From assembly GCA_004835665.1 (NCBI GenBank), contig RBKR01000025.1, positions 868,001-932,000 of the forward strand: a stretch of DNA of 64,000 nt, read 5' to 3'. Source of the stretch: Phoma sp. XZ068 (Eukaryota; Ascomycota; Dothideomycetes; Pleosporales; Didymellaceae). Both the position numbers and the translations under genes were made by a program. A model generated the notes under the pieces. The model searched no databases, was not told where the DNA came from, and saw only the letters and a list, made by a program, of their open reading frames with translations. This document shows, piece after piece, positions 44,957-57,834 of the stretch (position 1 is the first letter of the stretch; every line of letters starts with the position of its first letter).

Positions 44957-46300
44957 CTACTCTGGTTCCGCGTCCATACTCCTGTAGTGCTGTGTAAAGT
45001 CATACTGGATCATATTCGCGTCAAGTTGGAAGTCGTAAGATCTCTTCGCATCACCTGACACAGCAATGCATAACTTCAAAAACACATCCCTTCCGGCAGC
45101 CTCCTCTGGGTCTTGATCAAAGAGTCGTTTGAAGTTCTCGGTGGAGACAGGGTCAATGATTTCCAAATACTTCGCTTGACGAATCTCATCGTACTTGTCC
45201 AGAATGCTATCGTCAGCCTTCCCTTCATGAATACCAGCCAAGCAGTCTGACAGCCCGCCGACGTCGACCATACCTCCAGTGAGGCCTAAACCGCCAAAAG
45301 GATTGCACACTAAAAGATTGATCAATTTTGAATGCACAGCTTGTTGGTCCACGGGTATTCTCACAATGTGCAGCGTCCGCTGCTAGACAGAATCGACCAA
45401 CTCTCATTCTCTTCGCAAGTCTTTGGTGTACTTTGTAAGGACTGAAACTAACCAAATTGTACTGATCTGGCCCAGGATTGCCAGGTAGCATTGTCCTGAA
45501 CCTCTCTGGCTGCCGAGCTTGAAGCTCATCGGCAGTGCATCCAGGGATATCGCCGTACGTTACTCGCCACAGCCCATCTTGTGTAATTCGAGAAGCCATG
45601 TACCAATTCTCGCGGTTGATGATAAAGCTTGCATCACCCAGACCGAATTTTTCGAAGTTGTAATATACCTTAATCGAAATGTCAGCAGCTTCACCACACG
45701 ACCTTTTCGGTCGCTTCCTACATTGGTCGCAACAATTTGTTCTTTCCACGTATATCCTGGAAATTCCCAGTCCCCAAACAACGATCGGCGAATCTGGCTG
45801 TTTGCACCATCACAGCCGACAATGTAAGAGGCTGAGATTGTCTTCTTCCCTTCCGCCGTCTCAACTTCGACCCATGCATTCCCATCGTCCTGCCCGGTGC
45901 TGACGACTTTATGCTGCCAATAAACGGTGGCGAGTGGTGAAGCACTCAAGTGTCTCAGAAGGATCTTAGACAATTTATTCAAAGGCAGACAGACCATCTT
46001 GTATGGGTAGTCCTCTAGTATAGTGGAATCTATCCCAGCGATCACGCTGAGGTCAGGCTTTCTCCAGTAGACACCTTTGGGAATGAAACCTGCTTCCTGA
46101 ACTTCGTCTATGACCCCAGCTCGAGTCAGCTCGTAGACTGCGGGAGGCCCGTAGTGAGTAGCTCTGGGCTGCACATCTTCCTTGTTGGCCAAGTCCAAGA
46201 TTTCAACGCGTATGCCACGGCGCACCAGTAATAAAGCCAAAAGAAGACCACTAGGGCCAGCGCCGACAACGACAACAAATAGTTTATCCGGAGATAACAT
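44957..46300 (-). CDS. Group A FAD-dependent aromatic hydroxylase-like monooxygenase
   Basis: Three exons (46300-45722, 45668-45365, 45309-44957) with introns of 53 and 55 nt give 411 residues. The start at 46300 (MLSPDKLF) precedes the FAD motif VVVVGAGPSGLLLALLL directly. The codon at 46387 is only GTG. Other class A motifs are YIVGCDGANSQIRR (DG motif) and GRFCLAADAAHLCNPFGGLG (GD motif, restored across the second intron), followed by GLTGGMVD. Such enzymes hydroxylate phenolic rings using NAD(P)H and oxygen. The protein is of the single-domain type, lacking the thioredoxin-like tail of phenol hydroxylases. The 5' end lies only 300 bp from the inserted retrotransposon. Confidence 0.87.
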
Positions 46301-46425
46301 GTGGTTTATAATGGGATTGAGGGAATTTTGTTCAAGCGTTGAGGCTAGAGCTGGAGCTTCATCAAGATGTAATAAGAAAAATGGCACTTGAACAACATTC
46401 GGGCCGACTAGCTTTTGGTACTTTT

Positions 46426-46434
46426 GTGGGGTAA
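46426..46434 (+). promoter_or_regulatory. GTGGGGT motif upstream of the monooxygenase
   Basis: GTGGGGTAA lies 126 bp upstream of the monooxygenase ATG. Other C-rich stretches (ATCCCCTAC, ACTCCCCCACA) follow within 60 bp. Confidence 0.4.
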
Positions 46435-46592
46435 GTAGAGGGACATCCCCTACAAGATTAGTTTAGGAGGTGTTACTCCCCCACATAACAACACACACAA
46501 CTTGCTAACTAAAATTAGTTAATCAATTAGTAGGTATTTCCTACACGGTTACAGCTGTAAAACGTAGATATACCCGGCTAATAGGCTTGGTA

Positions 46593-46597
46593 GACAG
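46593..46597. repeat. Left target site duplication of the gypsy element (GACAG)
   Basis: GACAG directly precedes the 5' LTR and recurs at 53861-53865 directly after the 3' LTR. Confidence 0.75.
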
Positions 46598-47139
46598 TGT
46601 TACGATCCTAGGGAACACTAAACAAAGGTTAACAATTACAGGCCAAGTGCGGCACAGTCAAACTACACAGGAGAAAGTATTACAAGTAAGCATAAATAAC
46701 AAGTGTTATTAGTCACTACTTAGGTAATAATATAAAGTTACATGTATAATTAGTCTTAGTATAATTAGTATAATTAGTAATTAGTATAATTAGTAATTAG
46801 TGTAATTAGTAGCTATTATAATACTAAGCACTATATATATCTCTTTAGTATATAGTATATAGGAATATAACCCTTATAGTTTATATTTAACCTAATTAAT
46901 ATACTTTGTTATTAGAATATCTACCTATATATTAAGATAGATAGATTAACTATCTATACTCCTTACTATAACCTAACCTTTAAGATAGATAGTCTACTCT
47001 ATACTACTTATTATTACCTATAGTTACTATAGTGTTTTACTAAGTATCTATACTCTCTATAATCTACTATATATCTATTTATTCTAAAGAACTAACCTTA
47101 GAAGTATTTATAAGCTTTGCTTAGAATATAACCTTAATA
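46598..47139 (+). repeat. 5' LTR of the gypsy element
   Basis: 542 bp. Its first ~150 bp keep C and G bases that are T or A in the 3' copy. All differences seen in that part are C-to-T or G-to-A. Confidence 0.88.
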
Positions 47140-50100
47140 TTTTAAACACCCTTAAAATAAGTAATATATTAGAAGATTATATTATTAATAGTACTCCTAC
47201 TATAACTAATATAGGACTAGTAAGTTATAGACTTAAGGTTACTAAACTAGACCTTTACTATAGAGATTAATCTAAGCTTAAGAACTAGCTACTTTAGTTT
47301 AACCTTTTCTTTACCTTTTAAGGTATAACTATTAATAAGAATTAGAAAGTTAAACTAGTAGCTTCCTATATATAAGGCAATGTATTTAAATAGATTAAGC
47401 CCTTTATATAGAATAAGATAATTAACACTATATCTCTTAAAGATAATATATAGCTTAATAATTTTAGATACTTTAAAGATAAGATCTAATAAATCTTTAG
47501 AGTTTCTAATACACTAGTTATTACTAGATATAGTATATAGCGTATTTATTAGACTACTTTAGCTACTAACTATACTATAGAATTCTAGGCTTTAGCCTAT
47601 AATATAGACTAGAATAATACTATACTAATAACTATATTTTAATAAGGATTAAAGCCTAAGGTTAAGGAGGAACTTATATACACTAGTATAAAGATTAACA
47701 CCTTTAACAACCTAACTAGCAAAGCTATTAATATTAATATTTAACTCTATAAACTTTAATAAGAGTTATATAATAACCTATATACTTAAGTTATAACCTA
47801 GTTACCTTAACTACTATATAACTAGTAGTATAGTAACACTTACTATAGAGGCTATAGAAATAGCTATTACCCTAATATAGGATGCAGGATCTATAGTAAT
47901 ACCTAGAGTAGATACTATAGACCTAAGGTAATAGACTTGTCTAATATCTATAAAGGACCTACTACTATACTATATTAGAATAAAAAGAATAAAGAATATA
48001 ATAATAAAAATAAGAGTAGAAACTACTATAATTATAGCAAGCTAGGATACTTTACTAAGGACTATTGTTTAAAGAATAAGGTCTTCTAGCAGATTAATAT
48101 TATTACCTATACCTTATATAATAAGAATATAGATACTAGTAAATAAGAAATTCTTACTAAAGAAATTAGATAACTTCTTATAGACCCTATACTAGAATAT
48201 ATATACAAGACTATACCTAGAATCTTAGAAATCTACACTAGGCCTAAGATACTATATTATAAATCTTGTGCTATATAGACTTTAGATTCTAAAGAAGAGC
48301 TAATAATATAAGAGTATAATAAGAATATTAGGCAAGGTAATAATAAATTATATAATACTATCTATAGACAACTTACTCTAGAACTACTTAAGGAATACCT
48401 ATAATATAATAGTAAGGAGTACTCTACGCTCTTATAAGCTATATAGGAAATAGAAGCTAAGTAAGTATAAGCCTACCTCTTATATAATTCTAATACCTTA
48501 AGCTAATTTAAGTAATAACTAATAAATAGTATACTATAAGATAAAGATTAGGCTAAAGAAATATTCTAGGAATAGGTAGAATAAAACTATATAATAGTAG
48601 CTAAGCTTAAACACTAGAATTATAACCTACTATAAAAAGATAAACTAGACTTTACTTAACTAGTAATTACTCTATAAATATAAACTACTAAACTATATAA
48701 GATTAATAAATAAAACCTATTCTACTATAAAATATTATAGGAGTAATACCTATATAATAGGTATAAGGAATATTATAATAAGAAAGTTAAATACTAAATA
48801 TTCTCTGTTAATATATAGTAATGCAAGGAGGAATAGTATTAGTATATATAAGTATAATACTTAGATTACTTATTTAATAAGTATATATAATTATACTTTC
48901 TAGAGTATATATACCCTAAAGATATTTTAGATATATAGATAATTATTAATAAAGCCTATAAAGAATATTAGTAGCAGCTATATATAAATAAAAAATATAT
49001 ATACTATACTAGTAAGAAGAAAGTCTATAGATTTAGACTAGAGTAGTATTTTTTAGGCCTATACTAACTAGCTTCTAGTATAAGACTATTAATACTATTA
49101 AAGTAGACTTACTTACTAAACTATTAATTTTTATTAATAAATAAAGATTTATAGTAATATTAGACTTAGAAGTAGAAAGTAGCTATATCTTAGAAGCTAT
49201 AGCAAAACACGCTAGACTCTAGTTATATAAAAAAGAGATTACTTATATCTTTAGAGTAGCTAATAAGTAGTTAATACTAGATAACTTTATAGTTACTTAT
49301 AAGACTAATATACTATTAAAGTTAGGAAACTATAAGGAGGTATTTACCCTTAATATCTTTAAAATAGCTATTTATAATATTATATTAGGAATTCTCTAGT
49401 TATAAAAGTATAACCTATAAATTAATTAGAAGATATCTAAGCTTTTATTTAGATATAGATGCAGTACTACTATATTAAGACCTATATAGTTTATAATATA
49501 ACTAGTAAATAAGAAGAAAATTAGTAATATTTCTTTAAATAAGATATACTAAGATAGAGTAGTTAACTCTATAGATACTAAATACTCTATAGGTTATAAA
49601 GTAAGAGTTAAGGAGAAGAATAGTATACCTCTTAATATCTTAGATAAATATAAGAGTTATAAAGAACTCTTCTATAATAAGAAGACTATAAAGGTATTAC
49701 TATAGTATAAACTCTAGAATTATAAGATTAAGCTCTAGGAAGGAAAGATACTAACTTTTAGGCTAATATATAGACAATTAGAAAAGAAACTCTAAGTACT
49801 TTATAAGTATATTAATAAGAACCTTAAGAAGGGATTTATTAGACAATTAGAATTATCTATAGGATACCCTATTCTCTTTATATAAAAGAAAGATAGTAGT
49901 AATTAACTATATATTAACTATTAGAAACTTAATAATATTACTATTAAAAATAGGTACCTATTACTAAATATATCTAAGTTATAAGATTACTTAGCTAGAG
50001 TATAATACTTTACTATACTAGACCTATAAAGAGCGTATAACCTTATATATATAAAAGAAGGTAAAGAATAGAAGATAGTATTTAGAACCTATTATAGTCT

Positions 50101-53100
50101 TTATAAGTATATAGTTATACTATTTAGGCTAACTAACATACTAGCTATATATTAAGAATTAGTTAATAATATATTAAGGGCACACTTAGATAGAATAGTA
50201 GTAGCTTACCTTAATAATATCTTAGTATACTTAAAGATATTAAGAGAATATATTATATATATAAAAGAAGTTCTTAACTGCTTAGGACAAGCAGACCTCT
50301 AACTTAAACTAGAGAATTATAAATAGTATAAGGAAGAAGTAGAATTTCTTAGCTATATTATAGGAAAATATAGAGTTAAGATAAGTAAAAAGAAAATATA
50401 GGTTATTAAAGACTAGCTAACTCTAATAATAGTTAAAGAGATTTAAGAATTTCTTAGGTTTATTAACTTTAACTAATACTTTATTAAGGACTACTCTAAG
50501 AAAGCTCTACTACTTATAAAGCTTATATAAAAGAATATACTATTTTATTAGGAGTAGGAATAGGAAGATATATTCTAATTACTTAAGTAAGTATATATTA
50601 AGCTACTAATATTAGTTATATTTAGAAGTAATAAACTACTATAAATTAAAACTAATACCTTAGAATTAGTATTAGGAGTATATATATTATAGAAATAAGA
50701 TAGTAAATAGCACCTAATTGCCTATTACTTAAGAAAGTTTTCTAGACTAGAAGAATAGTATAATATTTATAATAAAGAACTAATAGTAATTATAGACGCA
50801 CTAAAGCACTAGCAAATCTATATAAAAAGCTGCTTAGAACTTACTATCTTTATAGACTATTGTGCTAGTAATAGAGAAGCACACCTAGTATAGTTACTTG
50901 TTAAACCTAGCAGCACTAAGTAGAATAGAAGAGTTAGAATAGTTAAGGATCTATTATAGCAAGATAGTAGTAAATAATAGTTATTATAATATTAATTTAT
51001 ATTATATGTTGTCTGTCTATCTATTGCTTAAGAACTACTAATCTAATACAAACTAGACTACTAATTTAAGCTAGTTACTAAGCACTTCTAGTACCTACTA
51101 TAGTAGCTACCTTATGCTCCGGCACACTATAAGAACCTAGTATACTTTACTATAACTAAAAAGCTTAATAGCTAATAGGTATAATAGTTAGAATTCCTAG
51201 AGTAATATAAGTTTAAGATAATATATACTCTAGAAAAGAATAACACAAGAGCTAATATACTAAGTTAATAATATAATCTTGTAGAAGAAAAAATAATTAA
51301 GGAATATACTATTCTATAGATATATAGAGATAGTTTACTAAGACTATCCTAGTAGCTTAATAATATAATATAAGTTTAGTAGGAATAATATATACCTATA
51401 GTAGTACTAGAGAAACTTTAAATAAAAATTATTATATAATACTATAATAATCTACTTTATAGACACTCTAGTATAATATAAATAATAGAACTTATTAAGC
51501 AGTACTATAAGTTTAGTTATATAAAGGATAAAGTTACTAAATTTATTAAGAACTATATTAATTATTAATAAAATAAGTATAGTACTTATATAAAATATAG
51601 AGAGATATAAGTAATAGAGCTACCTATAGCACTATTAACAAATATTATAATAGATTTTATTATATAACTACTAACCTCTAAGGACCCTATTATAGGATAT
51701 ACCTATAACTTAATCTTTATTATAGTAGATAGGTTTACTAAGGTAGTAGAAATAATACTATTTTAATATAGTTATACTATAGAGCAGCTTGTATAAGTGT
51801 TTCTAGATAGAATTATCTATTACTATAGTATACTAGAATTAATTATTAGTAATAGAGATAAGCTCTTTATATTAAATTATTAGACTATACTTATAGTAGC
51901 TATTAGTACTAAGAAAAAGCTATTAACTATATATTACTTATAAATAGACAGATAGATAGAAAGAATAAATTAGACTATAGAAATATACTTAAGGATATAT
52001 AGTAACTAGGAATAAGACAACTAGGTCTTGCTATTACCTATAGTATAAATTATATATAATAATAAATTATTAGAAGTAATAGGTATAATACTATTCTTTA
52101 TAAATTATAGAAGATATCTAAATCTCTTTATAAGATCTCTTAATAGTAATATCTAAATAGATTTAGTAATAACCTTAGTATAAAAACTAAAGAAAGTATA
52201 TTAGAAATTACTTAAAAATATTAATAAAGCTTAGTAACAAGTAATCTCTTATATTAATTAGAAAAGAAAAATAGTACCTTAGCTAAAAAAGGGGGATAAA
52301 GTCTATCTCCTTATAAAAAACTTATAAATATAAAGACTAATAAAAAAACTAGATTATATTAAGGTTAGACTATTTTTTATTTCTAGGTAAATTAGCCCTA
52401 TAAACTATTAACTTACACTACTATAGGATACTAGAATATACTCTATATTCTATATATTACTATTAAAACTAGCAGACTCTAATATACTAATCTAGAAGAA
52501 CTTCTACTACTAGGTTAAAGAAGAGACTAAGTAGGAAGTTAAGAAAATAATATAATATTAAAGAAAGAGATATAAGGATAAATACCTAGTTAAGTAGTTA
52601 GAATACTCTATCTTAGAAAATATATAGAAACCTTCTATAAACCTTATAAACTGCTAGCAGCTATTAAAGGAATTTAAGACTAATTAAGAAGTATTATATT
52701 AGCTTTCTAAGCCTTAATTAGCTACCCCTTAAAAGTACTTTATATACTAGGCAACAGAGCTAGGCTAAACCTATTTAAGGAACCTTCTAAGAGAATTATC
52801 TCTTTTTCTAGCTTCTACTTAATAATACTCTACTCTTCTACTATAATTACTTCCTCTATATAATAATCTAGCAGATCTATTTATTAGTATAACTACTCTT
52901 TATATATATATATAACCTATAACTCTTCTAATGCCCTCTTAGAGGCCTTAAGTACTTTATTTTCTACTTTATAACTTTCTTTTATCTATGCCTATAGTTT
53001 CTCTTTCTTAGTCTTTAGATATTTAAACTCTAACTATATTATATAAATATTATAATACTGCCTATACTTTAAATATTTACTATATTTCCTAGAATAAATA

Positions 53101-53318
53101 TAAACTTTATATACTTGCTTATACTTTTTATAGGTTAAATACTTCTTTACTATAATCTTTCTAAAGAACTTAATAAATTTATATAGGTAGTAATAGTAGG
53201 CTAAACTTAACTTAGTAGAATATTTAGGTATTATTAAGAAGATATACTATTAAATAAGGAGAGGCCTATATTATATAAACTAAGCTTAAGAGACTAAGCT
53301 AAGATAGGAAAGAGATAG

Positions 53319-53860
53319 TGTTATAATTCTAGAGAATACTAAACAAAGGTTAATAATTATAGGCTAAGTGTAGTATAGTTAAACTATATAGAAGAAAGTA
53401 TTATAAGTAAGTATAAATAATAAGTATTATTAGTTACTACTTAGGTAATAATATAAAGTTATATATATAATTAGTCTTAGCATAATTAGTGCAATTAGTA
53501 ATTAGTATAATTAGTAATTAGTATAATTAGTAGCTATTATAATACTAAGCACTATATATATCTTTTTAGTATATAGTATATAGAAATATAACCCTTATAG
53601 TTTATATTTAACCTAATTAATATACTTTATTATTAGAATCTTTACCTATATATTAAGATAGATAGATTAACTATCTATACTCCTTACTATAACCTAACCT
53701 TTAAGATAGATAGTCTACTCTATACTACTTATTATTATTTATAGTTGCTATAGTATTTTACTAAGTATCTATACCCTCTATAATCTACTATATATCTATT
53801 TATTCTAGAGAACTAACCTTAGAAGTATTTATAAGCTTTGCTTAGGATATAACCTTAATA
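53319..53860 (+). repeat. 3' LTR of the gypsy element
   Basis: 542 bp, the same length as the 5' LTR. Followed directly by the GACAG duplication at 53861. Confidence 0.88.
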
Positions 53861-55100
53861 GACAGTAGGTATAATATAGATATTAGTCTAATACTATCTT
53901 ACTTTATCTCTAGAAGTATCTAATTTTATTTCTAAAGGCTTAGTTAATATATTCTATAGGTAAGTTACTTACTTAGTAAGCTACTTACTTAGTAAGCTAC
54001 TTACTTTTACTAAGAATCTACTAAATATTTACTCTATTATAGCTAAGAGTAATCTATTTTAATACTATATAGTATAGTAGAGTATATAATAGTATCTAAA
54101 GACTATATCTATAATATTTAATATTATTTATATACTATATTTTATTTTTTTTATTTTTATATTTATTTAATTTTTTAACTTATAGTTTTTAATATTAATA
54201 TTAAAATTTTATACTAGATAGGACTTATTTTATTTAATATCTATAAAGAAATTATAAAAATAATATATTACTTTTTATTTAATTAATAGAAATACTATTT
54301 ATTCTTTATAAGATTATATAAAATCTTTAAAATCTAATTAAATTAAATAACTAGTAATTACTATTGTAAAAATAGCCTAAGGTCTAGATTATTTACTTAT
54401 AGAGTAATAGGTTAAGTATTAAGAATATAAGTTTATTTTTTATTTTAGTTTTAATAAAAATAATTAATTAGAATTAATATAGCTAGGTTAATCTTTATAA
54501 TTATTATATTATTAAACTATAAAATTAATATATATTACTTTAGCTTTTATAGAACTATTAACTATTAGTATAGCTATAGTATTAGAGGAGTTATTAAAGA
54601 AGAAAAGAAATATATTTACTAATATTAAAGCTTAAGAATTCTATCTATAGTATAGCTATACTATAAATCTATAATATAATCTTATAGGTTATATAACTTT
54701 ATTATTATATACTTTAAAACTTTTATATATAGGCCTCTATTAAGATTATAGATTAAATAAAGCCTTTAAATACTTTTAAGATTAGCTTTCTAGAATAAGT
54801 ACTAGTATAAGAGAGGTTTATAATAAGTAGTAAAGAGTAAAGTATCTAGCTTAAGAGTTTAGTTAACTTTTAATAATAAGATTAATTAATAAAGTTAATT
54901 ATAATACTATAAGAGGAGTACCTCTATATACTATATACTAGAGAGTATTTTATATTTTCTATAGTATTTTCTAGAGTTTTATAAAGGGCTCTATAGTTTT
55001 TAAAAGTAGTTTATAAGATATATAGGATATATTATAGTATATCTTATATTATCCTATACCCTTAATATAGACAACCTTTGTAGAATTGTAGGATATTATA
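53861..55100. other. AT-rich RIP-like flank of the gypsy element
   Basis: Highly A/T-rich sequence with stops in all frames. It continues outside the target duplication, so it is older repeat sequence into which the gypsy element jumped. A short tandem repeat lies at 53969-54006. Confidence 0.6.
53969..54006. repeat. Short tandem repeat, 16-bp unit
   Basis: Two complete copies of TTACTTAGTAAGCTAC and the beginning of a third. Confidence 0.75.
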
Positions 55101-55377
55101 TAACTACCTAGCCCTACGTTACTACTCTATAGGTTATATCTTTGCTAGTCTATGTCCTTCCCTCTAATATTGTAATAGCCTCCTAGTGATTGGATTGGCG
55201 CATTTCTCCCCAATCGGGAACCAAGGTTTAGTCGGCGTCTTTTTGGCCCACGGAAACAAACTATATATTGCTCTATATAGAGATTGCTGTAAAGGATAAC
55301 TCTGCCCTACAATAGGCTCTAATTAACTATAAATAATATAGTATATTGCAGCAGGCTTGAATTGCCTATCTTCAAGA

Positions 55378-56340
55378 ATGACTTCAGCAACCGATCAACC
55401 TCCTGCATGTGTTAGGGTTTCAGCTCTATCGGGTGGGCACCTTACTCTCCCCGAGAAGCTCTTCGTGACAGATGCCGATGCATCTAAACGAACGCTAGTC
55501 CCCTCAATGTGTTTCCTGATCGAGAGATGCAATCCGGAGCAAGACCGCAAAACCACTCGAATCGTGTGGGATTTGGGCCTCAAACGGGATTTGACCGCTT
55601 ACGAGCTTGCCATGCAGGATCACATTTCAAATCGCCAGCCCATAACAACCGACCCAGATGTCGCGCAGTGTCTGCGAAATGGAGGTCTCGACCCCATGAA
55701 AGATATTGATATTGTCATGTACAGTCACGTACACTGGGATCATGTCGGAACTCCGACAGACTTTCCAAATTCTACTTTCGTAGTAGGACCAGGGACGCTT
55801 CATCTTCTTGCCCACGGTGCACCACCTCATTATCCAGCGGATATGTTCGACTCAGAGATGCTGGACAGGAGCCGTACTAAGGAATTGCCGTGTGTCTATA
55901 AGGCAGACGAGATCTACGCTACGAAAGAGTTTCAGACAGACCATGAGTGGAAGCCGGCATTCGGATTTCCAGCGGTCATCGACTTCTTCGGGGACGGAAG
56001 TGTCTTGGTCATTGATAGCCCAGGTCACCTAAGAGGGCACATCAACCTCTTGCTTCGCGTTGATACGGACCGTTGCGTATATCTTGGAGGTGATTGCTGT
56101 CACGACATCCGCATTTTGGAAGGTATTAAAGACATCGCGCTTTATGACGATGGCCACGGTCAACTCCGAAGTGTTCACATGGACACAGCTACTGCAAAAG
56201 GTACGATTGCCAAAATCCAGCAATGTCTCAACGAGTCGTCTGAGCTGCATGAGAAAACCCCCAAACTAGACGTAGTGGTGGCGCATGACAAAAGTTGGAT
56301 GGAGAGAAACCCACAATGCTTCTTCCCAGGTTGGATTTGA
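55378..56340 (+). CDS. Metallo-beta-lactamase-fold hydrolase A
   Basis: One exon of 320 residues from the ATG at 55378 (MTSATDQPP). The codon at 55357 used by a longer frame is not ATG. The motif SHVHWDHVG (HxHxDH) lies near residue 117, with PGHLRGHINLLL (third His) and GGDCCHDIR (the second Asp ligand), followed by AHDKSW. This layout matches fungal lactonase-like enzymes related to N-acyl-homoserine lactonases. No signal peptide is seen, so it is probably intracellular. Near-identical blocks (FGDGS..D.PGH, GGDCCH) occur in the gene at 63016. It likely opens a lactone ring. The upstream region borders AT-rich repeat DNA. Confidence 0.87.
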   Translation: MTSATDQPPACVRVSALSGGHLTLPEKLFVTDADASKRTLVPSMCFLIERCNPEQDRKTTRIVWDLGLKRDLTAYELAMQDHISNRQPITTDPDVAQCLRNGGLDPMKDIDIVMYSHVHWDHVGTPTDFPNSTFVVGPGTLHLLAHGAPPHYPADMFDSEMLDRSRTKELPCVYKADEIYATKEFQTDHEWKPAFGFPAVIDFFGDGSVLVIDSPGHLRGHINLLLRVDTDRCVYLGGDCCHDIRILEGIKDIALYDDGHGQLRSVHMDTATAKGTIAKIQQCLNESSELHEKTPKLDVVVAHDKSWMERNPQCFFPGWI

Positions 56341-56831
56341 TGCCTTGAACTCAAAGGAAGCAGATAGATTAGCATTCCATGTGTAGAGAATATAACAAGA
56401 ACATCCTGAGGCCACATTGAGTCTTGAATTGTGAACTGTCCGCAATTTTTGAACTTTATTCATTCATTTCGACGGGTTTGTAAAAGCTAACACGCCCTGT
56501 ATTTCCATCAAGTGGTGTTATGACTTGGTACTCAGTGAGCAGAAATGTATGGATGGGAGCATTGACCTTCAAGAGTGCAATGTATATGTCAATATCGTTA
56601 ATACAGTGTTGCTGTCAGGTGAATACTCTAACTTCAATAATGTGCTACTTATCCAATCAGGCTCATTGTATTTGTGCTAATTAAATTGTGTATGGATCGG
56701 CAATTGCAACTGGTAGGCTGCCATGAGAAATTGCTAGTGGTCTAATGGTACATCGGATGGCCGCGTTCCTTGCCACGTTTCAATCTTCGTGAGACAACTA
56801 AGTTTGGTTACAATTTGGACACCAATATTCT
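56341..56831. other. Intergenic between convergent genes
   Basis: Only 3' flanks of two genes. Nothing is recognised. Confidence 0.4.
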
Positions 56832-57338
56832 TTATGCCCTAGAAGACTTTGCTGATAGCTCTCGCTTCATCTCGCCATTCGCTTCCATCTCGTCGAAGAC
56901 TTTCTCCGCGGTCTTGAAGGCATCAACACCTGCTGGCACGCCGCAGTAGGTTGTGGCATGGATAATCGCTTCTCTGATTTCGGTTTCGCTCAGTCCGTTA
57001 TTACGTGCGCCACGTAAATGAACAGCTAGTTCAGGTTGGCGATTGAGAGCCATGAGCATGCCGAGATTAATGAGGCTGCGATCCCTCAAAGCTAGGCCCG
57101 GGTGAGTCCATGCGTATCCCCAGCACCACTCCGTTACCAGTTCCTGGCCAGGCCTCGAAAATTCTGTCGAACAGTTTTCAAGAGCACGTTTGACGTAGAC
57201 CTCACCGACTACGGAGCGGCGGACTTTGAGGCCTTCCTCAAAGAGCGCCTTGTGGAGATCATCGAAACTCTGTTGTGTGGACATTTGGGTTTGGCTTTCA
57301 AGATTTGAAAGGTTGTTATTGTTCAAACCAGATAGCAT
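56832..57338 (-). CDS. Carboxymuconolactone decarboxylase-like protein 1
   Basis: A single exon of 168 residues. The start at 57338 is the first ATG; a second one 18 codons in would also work. Family blocks: GLKVRRSVVGEVYVKRALE, then EWCWGYAWTHPGLALRDRSL and HLRGARNNGLSETEIREAII with YCGVPAGVDAFK. These match 4-carboxymuconolactone decarboxylase (protocatechuate branch of 3-oxoadipate degradation), though many fungal members act on other substrates. The upstream region has three ACCCCAC-type motifs (57403-57457). It is separated by 500 bp from CMD-like protein 2, which lies upstream on the same strand. Confidence 0.87.
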   Translation of the reverse strand: MLSGLNNNNLSNLESQTQMSTQQSFDDLHKALFEEGLKVRRSVVGEVYVKRALENCSTEFSRPGQELVTEWCWGYAWTHPGLALRDRSLINLGMLMALNRQPELAVHLRGARNNGLSETEIREAIIHATTYCGVPAGVDAFKTAEKVFDEMEANGEMKRELSAKSSRA

Positions 57339-57401
57339 GATGGAAGGTCAATATAGTATACACGAGATGATGATAATTGATGGTAATCTAGTGAATTGAT
57401 T

Positions 57402-57457
57402 CTACCCCAGACCCGGACCCCACCAGACGGGATGCGCAACGAGGTGATCTACCCCAC
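57402..57457. promoter_or_regulatory. ACCCCAC motifs upstream of CMD-like gene 1
   Basis: CTACCCCAG at 57402, ACCCCAC at 57417 and CTACCCCAC at 57449. The last is the exact reverse complement of GTGGGGTAG. Confidence 0.5.
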
Positions 57458-57834
57458 CTGCCCCTTCAAGCCAAAGCCACGTGGGAAAACCCCCACATCA
57501 CAACCCTTACCAGCAATCCTTGATATTGAACGACAGTGCTAGGCTTGATGAGGATGGGCTCAAAGCCGATCGGATAGAGGCTGCAAGACTTTCCTACCAT
57601 GCCAGCCAAAGGCTTTGGACTATCAACCTTCTAACCACCTTTCATTGACAGTCAGCCTAGCGTACTTTTCCACAATGCTAGTATTGATCATACTGTAGGC
57701 TGTCGAGATTTGGTTTGTAAGCTCATTTTCAAAGAATCTGAAGGCATGGTCAGATTTGTGGATTGACAACTGTATAGTGACTTATTTCAAAATGCCTCTA
57801 TAGACAAGCTCACCCACTGTGCCTCAAAAGAACA

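Larger units (their letters stand above)
46598..53860 (+). mobile_element. RIP-mutated Ty3/gypsy LTR retrotransposon, full length
   Basis: Two 542-bp LTRs (46598-47139 and 53319-53860) begin TGTTA and end CTTAATA, with 5-bp GACAG duplications outside; the element is 7,263 bp. The inside has stops everywhere but keeps order and residues: a zinc-knuckle with Cys/His turned to Tyr (48024-48068), an RT region with YINYxKLNN and FTxLDLxxAYN (near 49910-50040), the YxDD box as YLNN (50207), RNase H, then the integrase with VDRFTK (near 51728) and SNRDKLF (near 51850). RT before integrase marks Ty3/gypsy. A purine-rich tract precedes the 3' LTR. Cys-to-Tyr and Asp-to-Asn changes are what RIP produces. 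It is inactive. Confidence 0.9.

Noticed and set aside
46598..53860. Idea that the AT-rich block is a centromere or mitochondrial insert
   Set aside because: Equal LTRs, target duplications and ordered gag, RT and integrase remains explain it as one RIP-mutated retrotransposon.
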